DNA of 64,000 bases from Pseudomonas shahriarae. Its GTDB lineage: Bacteria > Pseudomonadota > Gammaproteobacteria > Pseudomonadales > Pseudomonadaceae. Below, one piece after another: positions 34,269 through 42,944 of the stretch. The DNA lies in contig NZ_CP077085.1 of NCBI RefSeq assembly GCF_014268455.2, positions 496,001 to 560,000 on the forward strand, written 5' to 3'. The notes under the pieces were generated by a model that was not told the origin of the DNA, searched no databases, and saw only the letters and a program-made list of their open reading frames with translations. Within the stretch, counting starts at the first letter, position 1. Each line of letters begins with the position of its first letter. The position numbers and the translations under genes were made by a program.

Positions 34269-35576
34269 TCAACGGCTGCGCGTAATGCTCAAGCCCTTGA
34301 GCAGGCTCAACGCCTGGGCCAGTTGGTAATCGTCGTCCTGTGGCATCGGCTTGGCTTTCGGGCCGCTGCCGGTTGGCTGGTCGGCGCCGCCGTTGCCATT
34401 GCCCAGGTGACCTTGCAGGTCGGCTTCCTTGAAGTACTCGTTGTCGCTTTCGTTGGTGATCTTGGCCCGACGCACCTCGATATCCGGCACGATGCCCTGG
34501 GCCTGGATCGAGCGACCATTAGGCGTGTAGTACAGCGCTGTGGTGATCTTCAGCGCCCGCTCGTTGTTCAGCGGCAGCACGGTTTGCACCGAGCCCTTGC
34601 CGAAGCTGGTGGTGCCCATCAGTACCCCGCGTTTCTGGTCTTGCAGGGCGCCGGCGACGATTTCCGAGGCCGAGGCGCTGCCGCCGTTGATCAGCACCGC
34701 CAGCGGTACGTTTTCGCTGAGGTCCTTGCCGGTGGCCGAGAAGCGCAGCTCGGAGTTGGCAATGCGGCCCTTGGTGTACACGATCAAGCCTTTGGTGATG
34801 AAGTGGTCGACCACTTCCACCGCCGATTGCAGCACGCCGCCGGGGTTGTTGCGCAGGTCCAGGACAATGCCGTTGAGCTTCTTGCCGTTGTCCTTGCGCA
34901 GCTTGGCCAGGGCCTTGGCCACTTCGTCGCCGGTCTTGACCTGGAACTGGGTGATGCGGATATAGCCGTAGCCCGACTCCAGCAACTGGCTCTTCACGCT
35001 CTTGACCACGATGGTGGCGCGGGTCAGGGTCACGTCAAACGGGCTGCCGCCGTCGCGCACCAGGGTCAGGGTGATTTTCTGGCCGACCTTGCCGCGCATC
35101 TTGTCGACGGCTTCGGTCATGGTCTGGCCACGGGTCGGCTGGCCGTTGATCTTGACGATCAGGTCGCCGGCCTGGATGCCGGCCTTGGACGCCGGGGTGT
35201 CGTCGATTGGCGACACCACCTTGATGATGCCGTCCTCGGCGCCGACTTCGATGCCCAGGCCGCCGAATTCGCCGCTGGTGCTTTCCTGCAGCTCGGCGAA
35301 ATCTTCCGGGCCCAGGTAGGCAGAGTGCGGGTCGAGGTTGCTGAGCATGCCTTTGATGGCGTTTTCCAGCAGGGTCTTGTCGTCCACGGGTTCGACATAG
35401 GCGGCCTTGATCCGGTCCATGACCTCGGCAAAGGTGCGCAATTCGTCCAGCGGCAGCGGTGCCTTGGTGGTCGCGGCCATGGCAGACGGTGCGGTCTGGT
35501 CGGCGAATGCCATAGGCGCGCCGATCACCAGGGCGATCGTCAGGGCCAGCGAAGTGAGGCGGGACAAATGCAGCAT
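34269..35576 (-). CDS. ctpA: Carboxyl-terminal processing protease CtpA (S41 family)
   Basis: This is a 435-residue periplasmic serine protease with a signal peptide ending APMAFA. The PDZ domain runs about 95-175 (GLGIEVGAEDGIIKVVSPIDDTPA). The S41 catalytic core has Ser in GGSASASEIVAGALQD and Lys in FGKGSVQT. The C-terminal tail is rich in Gly/Gln/Asp. In Pseudomonas CtpA degrades peptidoglycan cross-link hydrolases with a lipoprotein partner. ATG 35576 is fixed by the signal peptide. Confidence 0.95.
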   Translation of the reverse strand: MLHLSRLTSLALTIALVIGAPMAFADQTAPSAMAATTKAPLPLDELRTFAEVMDRIKAAYVEPVDDKTLLENAIKGMLSNLDPHSAYLGPEDFAELQESTSGEFGGLGIEVGAEDGIIKVVSPIDDTPASKAGIQAGDLIVKINGQPTRGQTMTEAVDKMRGKVGQKITLTLVRDGGSPFDVTLTRATIVVKSVKSQLLESGYGYIRITQFQVKTGDEVAKALAKLRKDNGKKLNGIVLDLRNNPGGVLQSAVEVVDHFITKGLIVYTKGRIANSELRFSATGKDLSENVPLAVLINGGSASASEIVAGALQDQKRGVLMGTTSFGKGSVQTVLPLNNERALKITTALYYTPNGRSIQAQGIVPDIEVRRAKITNESDNEYFKEADLQGHLGNGNGGADQPTGSGPKAKPMPQDDDYQLAQALSLLKGLSITRSR

Positions 35577-35605
35577 GTCGAACGAACTCCTAATGTAGGT
35601 GCGGC

Positions 35606-36892
35606 CTATCCTTGGGCGCGACACCATTGTGCAGGGTCGCTCGGGCGGCCCTGCTGACGAATAGCAAAGTACAGCGCCGGGGTGTCCTGGCCACCACTGT
35701 TACCGACAGTGGAGATGGATTCACCGGCTTTTACAACATCACCTGCGGCCTTGAGTAACGTCTGATTGTGGCCGTACAGGCTCAAATAGCCATTGCCGTG
35801 GTCAAGAATCACCAGCAACCCGGCGCCGCGCAGCCAATCGGCGAACACCACGCGCCCGCCGTGGACGGCGTGCACCTGGCTGCCCGCAGAGGCGCTGATC
35901 ATCACGCCGTCCCACTTGGTACGGGTGTCATCGCCACGGGTTTCACCAAAGCGTGCCAGTAGTCGACCATCAACTGGCCATGGAAGTTTGCCTCGGGCAG
36001 TAGCAAAAGGCCCGCCAAACGATTCGCCGGCACTGGAAACCAGCGGGCCGGGTGCTGCACGCGCCGGTTTACGCGGGGCGTCGCTGGCGAGCGCCTCGGC
36101 TTCACGCTGGCGCTTTTTTTCTGCTTCCTGCTGGGCCATCAGCGCTTTCTGCCGCGCTTCTTCCGCCTCGCGGGCCTGGCGTGCCAGGGTTTCCTCGATG
36201 GTTTTGAGTACTTTGGCCAGGTCGGCCTGGTCCTGCTGACGCGCCTGCAACTTGGCATCACGGGCTTTTACGTCGCTGTTGAGCTTGGCCAGGGCCTGCT
36301 GGCGCTCCTTGCGCACTTTGTCCAGCTCGTCGCGCTGGGTGTCCAGGCTGCTCTTCTGGGCCAGCAGTTGGCTTTGCTGGTCAGCGATTTCCTGCTCGAC
36401 GTTGGCCAACTGGCGCAGGGTCTCGTTGAAACTCTTGAGTTGCTCCAGGCGCGCGGTGCTCAGGTAATCGTAGTAGGTCAGGGTGCGGGCGAATTTTTCC
36501 GGGTTCTGCTGGTTGAGCAGCAGCTTGAGGTATTCCTGGCGGCCGTTCTGGTAGGCGGCACGGGCCTGGATCGCGATCAGGCGTTGCTGTTCAACGCGCG
36601 CGCTCTGGAGTTTTTTTTTCTCACCGTCGAGTCGCTCCAGTTCCGACTCGCTCTTCTTTAATTCTTTTTGCAGCTCCTGGACCTGCTTCTCCAGCTTGCC
36701 CATTTCGGTTTCCGTGCCGCGCAGGTCTTTCTGCACCCCGGATTTTTCTTCCTGGAGCTTGCCGAGCAGCTTTTTCAGCTCGGTAATGTCCTGACGCGTA
36801 GCGTCCAACTGTTGTTGGGTTTGCGCACGTTCGTCGGCCAAGGCCGGTTGGAGCACGCAGACAAGAGCAAGGGTAATCAAGGCGCGAAGCAT
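35606..36892 (-). CDS. envC: EnvC-like murein hydrolase activator
   Basis: This is a 428-residue periplasmic protein. Signal peptide (VCVLQPALA) is followed by coiled coils from about 25 to 250 (repeated LEKQVQELQKELKKSESELERL-type heptads, and QREAEALAS). The C-terminal LytM/M23 domain, about 320-428, lacks the usual zinc ligands: WDGVMI replaces HxGxD and LYFAIRQQG replaces the HxH end. It therefore activates amidases for daughter-cell separation rather than cutting itself. It follows gpmI downstream and precedes ctpA by about 30 bases. Confidence 0.93.
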   Translation of the reverse strand: MLRALITLALVCVLQPALADERAQTQQQLDATRQDITELKKLLGKLQEEKSGVQKDLRGTETEMGKLEKQVQELQKELKKSESELERLDGEKKKLQSARVEQQRLIAIQARAAYQNGRQEYLKLLLNQQNPEKFARTLTYYDYLSTARLEQLKSFNETLRQLANVEQEIADQQSQLLAQKSSLDTQRDELDKVRKERQQALAKLNSDVKARDAKLQARQQDQADLAKVLKTIEETLARQAREAEEARQKALMAQQEAEKKRQREAEALASDAPRKPARAAPGPLVSSAGESFGGPFATARGKLPWPVDGRLLARFGETRGDDTRTKWDGVMISASAGSQVHAVHGGRVVFADWLRGAGLLVILDHGNGYLSLYGHNQTLLKAAGDVVKAGESISTVGNSGGQDTPALYFAIRQQGRPSDPAQWCRAQG

Positions 36893-37038
36893 AGAGGCGG
36901 GCGACACCAGGGAAAGGGACGGCCTAGTATGCCCGCCCCACGCTGCAAAAAAAACGCCCAATTCAGGCTGGCGGGCAAGTTAGGTGCCGAGTGGCGGGGG
37001 TGTGGCTAAAAGCCACCTTCAAAAACGCCACTTACCCA

Positions 37039-37129
37039 TGTGGGAGCGGGCTTGCCCGCGATTGCGCTGTGTCGGCCATAGCAATGTCGACCGATCCGTC
37101 GCTATCGCGGGCAAGCCCGCTCCCACATT
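37039..37129. repeat. REPIN between envC and gpmI
   Basis: Near-perfect arms atgtgggagcgggcttgccc and gggcaagcccgctcccacat lie in the 258-base gap. Confidence 0.85.
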
Positions 37130-37150
37130 GTTTGGTGGTGGGTTTTAAAA

Positions 37151-38677
37151 TCAGACCAGAATCGAGGTGCCGGTCATCTCGGCAGGTTTCTCCAGGCCCA
37201 TCAGCATGAGCATGGTCGGTGCCACGTCCGCCAGCACGCCGCCTTCGCGCACCTTGAAGTCGCGTTTGCCGACATAAATGAATGGCACTGGCTCGGTGGT
37301 GTGGGCTGTGTGGGCCTGGCCGGTGGATTCGTCGGACATCTGCTCGCAGTTGCCGTGGTCAGCGGTGATCAGCGCTTCGCCGCCGACCTTCTCCAGGGCC
37401 TCGACGATCCGGCCTACGCACAGGTCCAGGCATTCCACAGCCTTGATTGCCGCTTGCAGGTTGCCGCTGTGGCCGACCATGTCGCCGTTGGCGTAGTTGA
37501 CCACGATCACGTCATAACGCTGGTGTTCGATGGCGTCGACAATTTTATCGGTAACTTGCGGCGCGCTCATTTCCGGCTGCAGGTCGTAGGTGGCGACTTT
37601 CGGCGACGGGATCAGGATGCGCTCTTCGCCGGGGAACGGTTCTTCGCGGCCACCGGAGAAAAAGAACGTGACGTGGGCGTATTTCTCGGTCTCAGCGATG
37701 CGCAGCTGGGTCTTGTCGTTCTTCGCCAGGTAATCACCCAGCACGTTTTCCAGACTGCCCGGGGCGAAGGCCGACGGGGCCGGGATGTTGGCGGCGTATT
37801 GGGTGAGCATCACGAATTCGACCTGCGGGCGGCGCGCGCGCTCGAAGTCTTTGAAACCCTCATCGACGAACACATGGCTCAACTCGCGGGCACGGTCGGC
37901 GCGGAAGTTCATGAACACCACGGCGTCGCCATCTTCGACCTTCACCGGCTCGCCGATGGTGGTGGCCTTGACGAACTCATCGCTCTCGCCACGGGCGTAG
38001 GCGGCTTCCAGGCCTTGCTGGGCGGTGGCAGCGTTGAATTCGGCGTTGCCGTCGACGATCAGGTTGTAGGCCTGGGACACGCGGTCCCAGCGGTTGTCGC
38101 GGTCCATGGCGAAGTAGCGGCCGACCAGGCTGGCGATACGGCCCTTGCCGAGGGCGGCGAAGGTCGCGTCCAGCAGTTCGATGGACGATTGCGCGCTTTT
38201 GGGCGGGGTATCGCGGCCATCGAGGAAGGCGTGCAGGTAGATCTTCTCGGCACCGCGCTTAAAGGCCAGTTCGGCCATGGCCACCAGATGATCCTGGTGG
38301 CTGTGTACGCCACCGTCGGACAGCAGGCCCATGAAGTGCACGGCCTTGCCGGCGGCAACGGCTTTATCCACCGCGGCGCAGATGGTCGGGTTCTCGAAGA
38401 ACTCGCCATCGCGGATGGCTTTGGTCACACGGGTGAAGTCCTGATATACCACTCGTCCGGCGCCCAGGTTCATATGGCCGACTTCGGAGTTGCCCATCTG
38501 GCCGTCCGGCAGGCCGACGTCCATGCCCGATCCGGAGATCAGGCCATTGGGTACGCTGGCGCACAGGCGGTCCAGTACCGGCTTGTTCGCCGCGAATACG
38601 GCGTTGTCGTGGGGGTTTTCACTGTGACCGAAGCCATCGAGAATCATCAGGACCAAAGGTTTAGGCGTGGTAGTCAT
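37151..38677 (-). CDS. gpmI: 2,3-bisphosphoglycerate-independent phosphoglycerate mutase GpmI
   Basis: This 508-residue manganese enzyme interconverts 3- and 2-phosphoglycerate. [10 protein letters not shown] holds the first metal ligand, the phosphoserine nucleophile is in [12 protein letters not shown], and [11 protein letters not shown] carries late ligands. Length is typical. ATG 38677 is chosen ([15 protein letters not shown]); the open frame upstream is not conserved-looking. It is divergent from yibN. Confidence 0.97.
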   Translation of the reverse strand: MTTTPKPLVLMILDGFGHSENPHDNAVFAANKPVLDRLCASVPNGLISGSGMDVGLPDGQMGNSEVGHMNLGAGRVVYQDFTRVTKAIRDGEFFENPTICAAVDKAVAAGKAVHFMGLLSDGGVHSHQDHLVAMAELAFKRGAEKIYLHAFLDGRDTPPKSAQSSIELLDATFAALGKGRIASLVGRYFAMDRDNRWDRVSQAYNLIVDGNAEFNAATAQQGLEAAYARGESDEFVKATTIGEPVKVEDGDAVVFMNFRADRARELSHVFVDEGFKDFERARRPQVEFVMLTQYAANIPAPSAFAPGSLENVLGDYLAKNDKTQLRIAETEKYAHVTFFFSGGREEPFPGEERILIPSPKVATYDLQPEMSAPQVTDKIVDAIEHQRYDVIVVNYANGDMVGHSGNLQAAIKAVECLDLCVGRIVEALEKVGGEALITADHGNCEQMSDESTGQAHTAHTTEPVPFIYVGKRDFKVREGGVLADVAPTMLMLMGLEKPAEMTGTSILV

Positions 38678-38768
38678 AGATCCTCTCGCGGCGTTATTAA
38701 AGGAAGGCGATTGAAAAGGGAGTGGCAGTTTAAAGCGAAGTTCCGATGCCGTCACCGCTTTACGGGGG

Positions 38769-38796
38769 TTGGCCCCCCATGGCGGCTGTGTATACT
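38769..38796 (+). promoter_or_regulatory. yibN: Possible promoter of yibN-grxC-secB
   Basis: TTGGCC (38769-38774) and TATACT (38791-38796) are 16 bases apart, and the -10 is extended by TGTG. It lies 33 bases before the yibN ATG. Confidence 0.4.
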
Positions 38797-38828
38797 TACC
38801 GCCATTTTAACGCCCTGGAACCTCCTTG

Positions 38829-39242
38829 ATGGTTGATCACCTGATTGCATTTGCTACCTCTCACTATCTGCTGGTCGGTGCCTTCGTCGTACTGCTGGCG
38901 CTGCTGATTGCTCATGAAGTGAGCCGTGGCGGCCGTAGCCTCAGCACCGCCGAGCTGACCGCGCTGGTCAACAAGGACCAGGCCGTTGTCGTCGACATCC
39001 GCCCGGCCAAGGACTTTGCCGCCGGTCATATCGTCGGCGCGCTGAATATTCCCCAGGACAAGCTGATCGCCCGCATCGCCGAGCTGGAAAAGCACAAGGC
39101 CAAGACCATTATCCTGGTCGACGCCCAAGGCCAGCACTCCGGTGGCCATGCCCGCGAAATGATGAAAAGCGGCTTCACCGCCGCCAAGCTGTCGGGTGGT
39201 ATCTCCAGCTGGCGCGCCGATAACCTGCCGTTGGTGAAGTGA
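38829..39242 (+). CDS. yibN: YibN-like rhodanese-domain membrane protein
   Basis: This is a 137-residue protein. One N-terminal membrane helix (YLLVGAFVVLLALLIAHEV) is followed by a cytoplasmic rhodanese fold (VVVDIRPAKDFAAGHIVGALNIP). The position that carries the catalytic Cys in active rhodaneses reads VDAQGQHSGG, with no Cys, so sulfurtransferase activity is unlikely. It precedes grxC by one base and secB, the conserved yibN-grxC-secB order. E. coli YibN has been linked to membrane protein insertion. Confidence 0.9.
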   Translation: MVDHLIAFATSHYLLVGAFVVLLALLIAHEVSRGGRSLSTAELTALVNKDQAVVVDIRPAKDFAAGHIVGALNIPQDKLIARIAELEKHKAKTIILVDAQGQHSGGHAREMMKSGFTAAKLSGGISSWRADNLPLVK

Positions 39243-39243
39243 T

Positions 39244-39498
39244 ATGAGCCAGGTTGTCGTTTATTCCAGCGATTATTGCCCCTATTGCATGCGAGCCAAG
39301 CAGTTGCTCCAGAGCAAAAAGGTTGCCTTCGAAGAGATCAAGGTCGATGGCAAGCCTGCGGTGCGTGCCGAGATGGCCCAGAAGGCGGGGCGCACCTCTG
39401 TGCCGCAAATCTGGATCGGTACCCAGCATATCGGTGGATGCGACGACCTGTTCGCCCTGGAGCGCGCCGGTAAACTCGACGCGCTGCTTCACGTCTGA
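39244..39498 (+). CDS. grxC: Glutaredoxin 3
   Basis: This is an 84-residue thioredoxin-fold oxidoreductase. The dithiol site is CPYC (YCPYCMRAK), with TSVPQIWIG (cis-Pro loop) and GGCDDLFALE (glutathione binding). It reduces protein disulfides and mixed disulfides with glutathione. It starts one base after yibN and is about 45 bases ahead of secB. Confidence 0.96.
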   Translation: MSQVVVYSSDYCPYCMRAKQLLQSKKVAFEEIKVDGKPAVRAEMAQKAGRTSVPQIWIGTQHIGGCDDLFALERAGKLDALLHV

Positions 39499-39542
39499 CT
39501 CCAAAAACCTAAAAGACCCCAAGATCAAGAAGGATCTGCGAG

Positions 39543-40028
39543 ATGACTGACCAACCGAACATCGAAGCGGCAGCAGAAGAGGCTCAAGGCCCACAATTTT
39601 CCCTGCAGCGTATCTACGTGCGTGACCTGTCGTTCGAAGCGCCGAAAAGCCCGGCGATCTTCCGTCAGGAATGGACCCCAAGCGTCGGCCTGGACCTGAA
39701 CACTCGTCAGAAGCAGCTCGAAGGCGACTTCCACGAAGTGGTACTGACCCTGTCGGTCACCGTGAAGAACGGTGAAGAAGTGGCATTCATCGCTGAAGTC
39801 CAGCAGGCCGGTATCTTCCTGATCCAGGGCCTGGACGATGCGTCCATGAGCCACACCCTGGGCGCGTTCTGCCCGAACATCCTGTTCCCGTATGCCCGCG
39901 AGACCCTGGACAGCCTGGTCACCCGTGGCTCGTTCCCGGCCCTGATGCTGGCCCCGGTGAACTTCGATGCCCTGTATGCGCAAGAGCTGCAGCGCATGCA
40001 ACAGGAAGGCGCACCGACGGTTCAGTAA
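39543..40028 (+). CDS. secB: Protein-export chaperone SecB
   Basis: This 161-residue cytoplasmic tetrameric chaperone delivers unfolded precursors to Sec[20 protein letters not shown] and [27 protein letters not shown] are diagnostic. The acidic C-terminus and N-terminus are as usual. It is the third gene of the yibN-grxC-secB unit. Confidence 0.97.
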   Translation: MTDQPNIEAAAEEAQGPQFSLQRIYVRDLSFEAPKSPAIFRQEWTPSVGLDLNTRQKQLEGDFHEVVLTLSVTVKNGEEVAFIAEVQQAGIFLIQGLDDASMSHTLGAFCPNILFPYARETLDSLVTRGSFPALMLAPVNFDALYAQELQRMQQEGAPTVQ

Positions 40029-40050
40029 GCTGAACCCGACGCTGCTCTAA

Positions 40051-40174
40051 ATGTGGGAGCGGGCGTGTGTGGGAGCTGGCTTGCCAGCGATAGCATCACC
40101 TCTGTGTCACTGACACACCGAGGTGCCTGCATCGCGGGCAAGCCCGGCTCCCACACACGCCCGCTCCCACATTT
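40051..40174. repeat. Nested REPIN (one REP pair inside another)
   Basis: An outer pair, atgtgggagcgggcgtgtg and cacacgcccgctcccacat, encloses an inner pair, gtgggagctggcttgcc and gggcaagcccggctcccac. The structure suggests insertion of one REPIN at the edge of another, or a tandem inversion. It lies between secB and trmL, which converge here. Confidence 0.75.
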
Positions 40175-40185
40175 GGTTTTGGGGG

Positions 40186-40641
40186 TTATTTGAACCCGAG
40201 CTGGCGCCAGCCTTCGTAGACGGCGACGGCCACGGTGTTGGACAGGTTCAGGCTGCGGCAGCCTTCGCGCATCGGCAGGCGCAGGCGCTGGCCGTCGGGC
40301 AGGGCGTCGAGTACGTCTGCCGGCAGGCCACGGCTCTCTGGACCGAACAGGAAGGCGTCCCCTTCGGCAAAGCTGGCATCATGAAACGGCCGCGAGCCCT
40401 TGGTGGTGAACGCAAACAGGCGCGGCTGGCCCAGGCTCTCCAGGCAACTGGCGAGGTCGGCGTGGCGCTGCAGGGTGGCGTACTCGTGATAGTCCAGGCC
40501 CGCGCGGCGCAGGCGCTTGTCGTCCATCTCGAAGCCTAGCGGCTCGATCAAATGCAGGTGGCAGCCACTGTTGGCGCACAGCCTGATAACGTTGCCGGTA
40601 TTCGGCGGAATTTCTGGTTGGAAAAGGATGACGTGAAACAT
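40186..40641 (-). CDS. trmL: tRNA (cytidine(34)-2'-O)-methyltransferase TrmL
   Basis: This 151-residue SPOUT enzyme methylates the wobble base of tRNA-Leu. MFHVILFQPEIPPNTGNVIRLC, LFGPESRGLP and RSLNLSNTVAVAVYE are the knotted SAM-binding motifs. The ATG (40641) shares bases with the start of the divergent gene at 40640, so the frame extending further upstream is rejected. Confidence 0.95.
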   Translation of the reverse strand: MFHVILFQPEIPPNTGNVIRLCANSGCHLHLIEPLGFEMDDKRLRRAGLDYHEYATLQRHADLASCLESLGQPRLFAFTTKGSRPFHDASFAEGDAFLFGPESRGLPADVLDALPDGQRLRLPMREGCRSLNLSNTVAVAVYEGWRQLGFK

Positions 40642-41080
40642 GCACGGCTCCGAAGATAAAGATGCAGCGCATTCTACCCCTGAAGACGACCCCAGGCCGA
40701 AGCTATTGCCTCGCGTCCTGGGCTCGCTGGCGATTGTCGGCCTGATGGTGGGTTTGATGATCGGTCGCCTGACCACCCCGGACCCGACTGCCTTGCTGCA
40801 GCTCGAGCCCGCCGCAGATGGCCTGGTGGTGTGGTTCAACAGCGAGCCGAAGCTGCATGGCGAGCATATCGACGGCACCGTAGCGCTGCTGTTCGACGCC
40901 CAGGGCCATGCCCAGGCGGGGCAATTGAAGGTCAATGACAAGGATGTGAACTGGCGCGTGCGCAAGACCGATGCTGGCCTGCTGCTGAACCTGGTGGCGG
41001 CGCGGCCGCTGCGGGGGGAATGGTCGGGCAAGGCGGTCGATGACCGCTGGCGACTGGAGATCCATCTCCTGGAGCAATAA
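40640..41080 (+). CDS. Single-pass membrane protein of unknown function
   Basis: This is a 146-residue protein with a short charged N-terminus, one membrane segment at about 26-44 (VLGSLAIVGLMVGLMIG), then a periplasmic domain (LVVWFNSEPKLHGEHIDGTVALLF to the end). I do not recognise a family. AAAAGGA lies nine bases before the ATG. The start overlaps that of trmL on the opposite strand (CATG), so each gene's control sequences lie in the other's coding region. Confidence 0.7.
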   Translation: MHGSEDKDAAHSTPEDDPRPKLLPRVLGSLAIVGLMVGLMIGRLTTPDPTALLQLEPAADGLVVWFNSEPKLHGEHIDGTVALLFDAQGHAQAGQLKVNDKDVNWRVRKTDAGLLLNLVAARPLRGEWSGKAVDDRWRLEIHLLEQ

Positions 41081-41186
41081 AAGAGGGAGTTCCCGGCCTG
41101 CCTGTACCAGGGCTCCCAAAACGGTTTGACGCTCGAATTAAAGAGGGGATTCTCGGCCTGCCTGTACCAAGGTCCCCGAAACTGGG
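41081..41186. repeat. Two tandem 60-bp-period hairpin repeats
   Basis: Units start at 41081 and 41141 and are about 36 of 46 identical by eye, sharing cggcctgcctgtacca. Each can fold into a five-base stem: gggag/ctccc in the first, gggga/tcccc in the second, a paired change that keeps base pairing. They lie just after the stop of the membrane protein. Confidence 0.6.
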
Positions 41187-41257
41187 TAGTACCAGGGTTA
41201 TTGCAGGGGGCGTGCCAGAGTGGCGAGATTGTCTGAGAGTTTTCTTTTATAAAGCGC

Positions 41258-41285
41258 AAAGCCCCGGATTACGGGGCTTTGGTGT
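41258..41285 (+). terminator. Terminator downstream of the membrane-protein gene
   Basis: The stem aaagcccc/ggggcttt with loop ggatta is followed by a GT-rich tail. An A-run on the left side means it could also act leftwards. Confidence 0.55.
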
Positions 41286-41373
41286 TTTCAGGGCTCAGGA
41301 TTTATTTGAAAGTGGCCTGGGTTTTGTGCGCGATAGCGGTTCATGGTGCGTTGAAGCGGTGCACACCACACAA

Positions 41374-41462
41374 ATGTGGGAGCAGGCTTGCCTGCGATGC
41401 GGGCACTTCGGCCTTTCAGAGATACCGAGGTGATGCAATCGCAGGCAAGCCAGCTCCCACAT
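41374..41462. repeat. REPIN between the membrane-protein gene and ntrC
   Basis: The arms atgtgggagcaggcttgcctg and caggcaagccagctcccaca enclose a variable centre. Apart from this, the tandem repeats and the terminator, the 41081-41507 gap shows nothing. Confidence 0.8.
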
Positions 41463-41507
41463 AAGCCCTCATCCACATTAGGTCATTCATGTGCTGGAGG
41501 GCTGTAC

Positions 41508-42944
41508 TCAGGCCTCTTCGCCCTCATCATCATCCCCGCCATCGACCTTCATCCCCAATTCCTTGATCTTGCGGGTCAAGGTGTTGCGGCCCCAGCCCAG
41601 CAGCACTGCGGCATCACGACGCCGGCCTGCGGTGTGCTTGAGGGCGGTTTCGATCATGATCCGCTCAAAGGTCGGTACGGCGCTGTCCAGCAGGCTTGAC
41701 TGGCCACGGGCCAGGGCCTGGTCGGCCCATTGGCGCAGGGCCTGTTCCCAGTTGGTCACCGGCGCTGAATCCTGGGGCAGGCTCAACAGCTCTGGTGGCA
41801 GGTCGCTGATATGCACTTCGCGCCCGGACGCCATCACCGTGATCCAGCGGCAAGTGTTCTCCAGTTGGCGCACGTTGCCCGGCCATGGCAGGTTCTTCAG
41901 GTATTCCTCGGTCTCCGTCTTCAGCAGCTTGGGCTCCACCGCCAGCTCCTGGGCGGCGCGGCTGAGGAAGTGACGGGCCAGGGTCGGGATATCTTCGCGA
42001 CGGTCCGACATGCGTGGGATATGGATGCGGATCACGTTCAGGCGGTGGAACAAGTCCTCGCGAAACTTGCCGGCGTGCACCAGGGTTTCCAGGTTCTGGT
42101 GGGTCGCGGCGATGATGCGCACGTCGACCTTGACCGGCGTATGGCCGCCGACACGATAGAACTCACCGTCGGCCAGTACCCGCAGCAGCCGGGTCTGGGT
42201 GTCGGCCGGCATGTCGCCGATTTCATCGAGGAACAGCGTGCCGCCGTCCGCCTGTTCAAAACGCCCGCGACGCAGGTTGGCCGCGCCGGTAAACGCGCCT
42301 TTTTCGTGGCCGAACAGCTCGGACTCCATCAAGTCCTTGGGGATTGCTGCCATGTTCAGCGCGATAAACGGCGAGGCCGCCCGCGGGCTGTGACGGTGCA
42401 GGGCATGGGCCACCAGCTCTTTACCGGTCCCGGACTCACCGTTGATCAACACGGTGATGTTGGAGTGGCTCAGGCGCCCGATGGCGCGAAACACTTCCTG
42501 CATCGCCGGTGCTTCACCGATGATCTCGGGGGTGCGGGTCAGGGTCGGTACCACGGCCTGGCCTTGCTGTTCCTGGGCGTGCTGGTTGGCGCGCTTGACC
42601 AGCGCCACCGCCTCATCGACGTCGAATGGCTTGGGCAGGTACTCGAAGGCGCCGCCCTGATAGGACGCGACAGCGCTGTCCAGATCCGAGTGCGCGGTCA
42701 TGATGATCACCGGCAAGCGCGGGTGCTGCTCGCGAATCCGCGCCAGCAAGTCCAGGCCACTGGCGCCGGGCATGCGGATATCGGAGATGATCACGTCGGG
42801 CTGCTGGCGCGCCAGGCGGCTCATCACCCCATCAGCGCTGTCGAAGCTCTGGGTGGTCATGCCTTCCTGTTGCAAGGCTTTCTCCAGGACCCAGCGGATG
42901 GAACGGTCGTCATCGACGATCCAGACAGTTTCACTACGGCTCAT
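41508..42944 (-). CDS. ntrC: Nitrogen regulation response regulator NtrC (GlnG)
   Basis: This is a 478-residue sigma-54 activator. The receiver domain has phospho-acceptor Asp54 in [10 protein letters not shown]. The AAA+ domain has GESGTGKE (Walker A), GAFTGA (sigma-54 contact) and [12 protein letters not shown]. The C-terminal Fis-type helix-turn-helix is [24 protein letters not shown]. Phosphorylated by NtrB under nitrogen limitation, it activates glnA and others. It overlaps ntrB by four bases. Confidence 0.97.
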   Translation of the reverse strand: MSRSETVWIVDDDRSIRWVLEKALQQEGMTTQSFDSADGVMSRLARQQPDVIISDIRMPGASGLDLLARIREQHPRLPVIIMTAHSDLDSAVASYQGGAFEYLPKPFDVDEAVALVKRANQHAQEQQGQAVVPTLTRTPEIIGEAPAMQEVFRAIGRLSHSNITVLINGESGTGKELVAHALHRHSPRAASPFIALNMAAIPKDLMESELFGHEKGAFTGAANLRRGRFEQADGGTLFLDEIGDMPADTQTRLLRVLADGEFYRVGGHTPVKVDVRIIAATHQNLETLVHAGKFREDLFHRLNVIRIHIPRMSDRREDIPTLARHFLSRAAQELAVEPKLLKTETEEYLKNLPWPGNVRQLENTCRWITVMASGREVHISDLPPELLSLPQDSAPVTNWEQALRQWADQALARGQSSLLDSAVPTFERIMIETALKHTAGRRRDAAVLLGWGRNTLTRKIKELGMKVDGGDDDEGEEA

